This document shows, piece by piece, positions 62,010-64,000 of a stretch of DNA of 64,000 bases. Source of the stretch: Veillonella sp. (GTDB taxonomy: Bacteria; Bacillota; Negativicutes; Veillonellales; Veillonellaceae); assembly GCF_041333735.1 (NCBI RefSeq), contig NZ_JBGKFB010000001.1, positions 675,001-739,000 of the forward strand, given 5' to 3'. The notes beneath the pieces were generated by a model that did no database searches, was not told the DNA's origin, and saw nothing but the letters and a program-made list of their open reading frames with translations. Each line of letters starts with the position of its first letter. Positions within the stretch are counted from its first letter, which is position 1. The position numbers and the translations under genes are program-made.

Positions 62010-64000
62010 AACAATTTAACTTAGCCGAATGGGCTTTAAAACACAAGTCCATTATCTACTACTTCATGGCTGTGCTCCTCACCTTTGGTATCTTTTCATA
62101 CAACCATATGGGACGTATGGAAGACCCAGACTTTACGATGCGCACCATGGTAGTCGGCGTTGCTTGGCCGGGGGCTTCCCCACAAGAAATGTCGGATCAG
62201 GTAACGGACAAATTAGAAGAAAAACTGCGCGACCTACCTGGCGTCGATTATACAAAATCTTTCACAGATGGCAGCAAATCAGTTATTTATATTAATCTGA
62301 AAGAAAATCTACCATCCGATAAAATCCGTCCCGCTTGGGAAGAAGCGCGGAACATGATCAACGATGAATGGAAGTCATTACCACAAGGTGTTCAAGGACC
62401 GACTATCAACGACAGATTTGATGATGTATACGGCATTATCTACGCCATTAGCGGCGATGAATTCTCCTATGAAGAAAAGCGTCAACAAGCAGAAGACTTA
62501 AAACGTCAATTGTTATCTGTTCCAAACGTTAAGAAAATCAGCCTCATTGGGGTTCAACAACAAACCCTTAATGTAACGATTAATAAGGATAAACTGGCAT
62601 CCTATAAAATCAGTACACAACAACTATTAACGGCTATCAAACAGCAAAGTATGATGGTTCCAGCTGGTATGATTACGACGGATACGAATAATGTATATCT
62701 CCGCGTGAACGGCCTATTCGATAGTCCGCAAGCCGTACAAGATATGCCAATTCGCATCAATAATCAAACCTTGCGCCTTGGCGACATGGCTGATGTAACT
62801 ATGACCTACCAAGATCCTAGCAATCCTCAATTCTACTATGAAGGCAAGCCAGCTATCGGTATTGCCATCTCCATGGATGCTGGGGCTAACAATGTGGAAT
62901 TTGGTGAAGCTATCGATAAAAAGCTAGCAGAGTTGAAGAAAACCATCCCTGCAGGCCTTGAACTCGATCAAGTATCTAACCAGCCACATATTGTTAAGGA
63001 ATCCATTGGGGACTTCTCACAATCCTTATTTGAAGCCATCGCCATCGTATTGCTCGTAAGCTTTGCATCTCTTGGCTTGCGTACAGGTGTGGTCGTAGCC
63101 CTCACTATTCCAGTCGTTGTGTCTACCACATTCATTTTGATGTATGAAAATGGCATTTATCTGCACAAGGTTAGTCTAGGTGCATTAATACTGGCTCTAG
63201 GCCTCCTCGTAGACGATGCCATCATCGTTGTAGAAATGATGAGCATTAAGCTCGAAGAAGGTTGGGGTCACTTTAGATCTGCCACCTTTGCTTATCAATC
63301 GACAGCATTCCCTATGCTATCTGGTACGCTCATTACCTGTGCTGGCTTCTTACCATTAGCACTCGCAGAAGGCATGGTAGCAGAGTTTACAAAATCTCTA
63401 TCCATCGTTGTATTTATGGCGCTCATCCTATCTTGGTTCGCCTCTGTTCTCGTCAGCCCTGTTCTCGGTTATAAAATCATCGAAAACAAAGCTCCAAAAC
63501 CTGAATCAGAATGGACCAAACGAGACCATATCATGCATAATCTTAGTGTTACATTCTATGACAAGTTTGAAAGACTGTTACATTGGGCCTTAGGTCATCA
63601 TAAGGTAGTATTACTCATCACCTTAGGTGCCTTTGTGTTATCACTACTTTCACTACCATTGATAAAACAGGAATTTTTCCCATCATCAACGCGTAATGAA
63701 ATCATCGTATCCATGCAATTCCCTCAAAGTTCATCCATCGAGTACACCGCAAATCAAGCGAAGATCATCGACGAACATTTACAAGGTAACGAACATATTT
63801 CAACCTTTACATCTTATATTGGACAAGGTTCTCCACGTTTCGTCCTCACCTTGGAACCGGAATTGCAACGGAACAATTTCTTGCAGTACGTTATCGTTAC
63901 TAAATCCTTAGAGGATCGCGATAAACTATATGCTGAATTGACGCCATACTTAAATGAAGAATTCCCATCTTCCCTTGTTAATACGCAATTCTTACAAATT
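62006..64000 (+). CDS. RND efflux pump, inner-membrane permease (partial, runs off the window)
   Basis: ATG at 62006 overlaps the adaptor stop (ATGA). All 665 codons to the window end are open. The start (KQFNLAEWALKHKSIIYYFM with a first membrane helix), MEDPDFTMRTMVVGVAWPGA, then the periplasmic porter domain and a helix bundle with LALGLLVDDAIIVVEMM (the proton-relay DD of helix 4) are typical of the AcrB/HAE family. About one third of the protein is outside the window. The substrate cannot be predicted. A regulator gene is not visible nearby. Confidence 0.93.
   Translation, partial: MKQFNLAEWALKHKSIIYYFMAVLLTFGIFSYNHMGRMEDPDFTMRTMVVGVAWPGASPQEMSDQVTDKLEEKLRDLPGVDYTKSFTDGSKSVIYINLKENLPSDKIRPAWEEARNMINDEWKSLPQGVQGPTINDRFDDVYGIIYAISGDEFSYEEKRQQAEDLKRQLLSVPNVKKISLIGVQQQTLNVTINKDKLASYKISTQQLLTAIKQQSMMVPAGMITTDTNNVYLRVNGLFDSPQAVQDMPIRINNQTLRLGDMADVTMTYQDPSNPQFYYEGKPAIGIAISMDAGANNVEFGEAIDKKLAELKKTIPAGLELDQVSNQPHIVKESIGDFSQSLFEAIAIVLLVSFASLGLRTGVVVALTIPVVVSTTFILMYENGIYLHKVSLGALILALGLLVDDAIIVVEMMSIKLEEGWGHFRSATFAYQSTAFPMLSGTLITCAGFLPLALAEGMVAEFTKSLSIVVFMALILSWFASVLVSPVLGYKIIENKAPKPESEWTKRDHIMHNLSVTFYDKFERLLHWALGHHKVVLLITLGAFVLSLLSLPLIKQEFFPSSTRNEIIVSMQFPQSSSIEYTANQAKIIDEHLQGNEHISTFTSYIGQGSPRFVLTLEPELQRNNFLQYVIVTKSLEDRDKLYAELTPYLNEEFPSSLVNTQFLQI

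Overview
The window looks like chromosomal DNA of a diderm Firmicute (Negativicutes), most probably Veillonella. The basis is a partial 16S gene, outer-membrane porins that carry an N-terminal SLH domain (OmpM type), several outer-membrane autotransporters, and an AT-rich genome with strong AGGAGG/GGGG-type ribosome binding sites. The genus is recalled from family knowledge, not computed. No tRNA, CRISPR array, insertion sequence or prophage was seen.

Layout. 1-1540: 5' part of a 16S rRNA gene on the minus strand, its leader and two tandem promoters. 1790-24210: two copies of one cassette, each a giant trimeric autotransporter adhesin (3497 and 3005 aa) followed by a secreted 264-266 aa protein and a conserved 3' RNA structure. 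Both adhesins carry a hydrophilic coiled coil after the YadA-type anchor. 24820-41070: a surface-protein island with an inverse-autotransporter (intimin-type) barrel lacking a passenger, a methyltransferase of the type that methylates autotransporter lysines in Rickettsia, three paralogous classical autotransporters with different Pro-rich linkers, a small secreted protein, and three OmpM-like SLH porins. Two arrays of about 50-bp units with palindromic cores lie upstream of one porin gene and one autotransporter gene.

41080-43700: a degraded island with one intact AAA ATPase, a possible TOPRIM-like remnant, a second ATPase with two in-frame TGA codons and no C-terminus, and another possible gene remnant. 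43713-51538: a nine-gene minus-strand operon for a surface glycan (rmlA, rmlC, rmlB, a sugar aminotransferase, a CatB-like acetyltransferase, a TagD-like cytidylyltransferase, LicD and two glycosyltransferases). 51751-56640: a second glycan operon (LtaS/MdoB-like phosphoglycerol transferase, a WaaE-like GT2, a GT-B enzyme and a VirK/YbjX protein). 56704-58766: a Lys-rich unknown protein that may be extended by -1 frameshifting into a Cys-rich tail, then a small methyltransferase. 58860-64000: small-RNA-like hairpins, a CNNM/CorC-type membrane protein, and an RND efflux adaptor plus pump, the pump running off the window.

Functionally, nearly everything from 2 to 57 kb builds or decorates the cell surface: adhesins, tethering porins, a probable adhesin-modifying enzyme, and a rhamnose/amino-sugar and glycerol-phosphate glycan. 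The candidates for undescribed biology are the adhesin-partner cassette with its 3' RNA element, the helically phased palindrome arrays, and the apparent programmed or phase-variable frameshift at 56,856.
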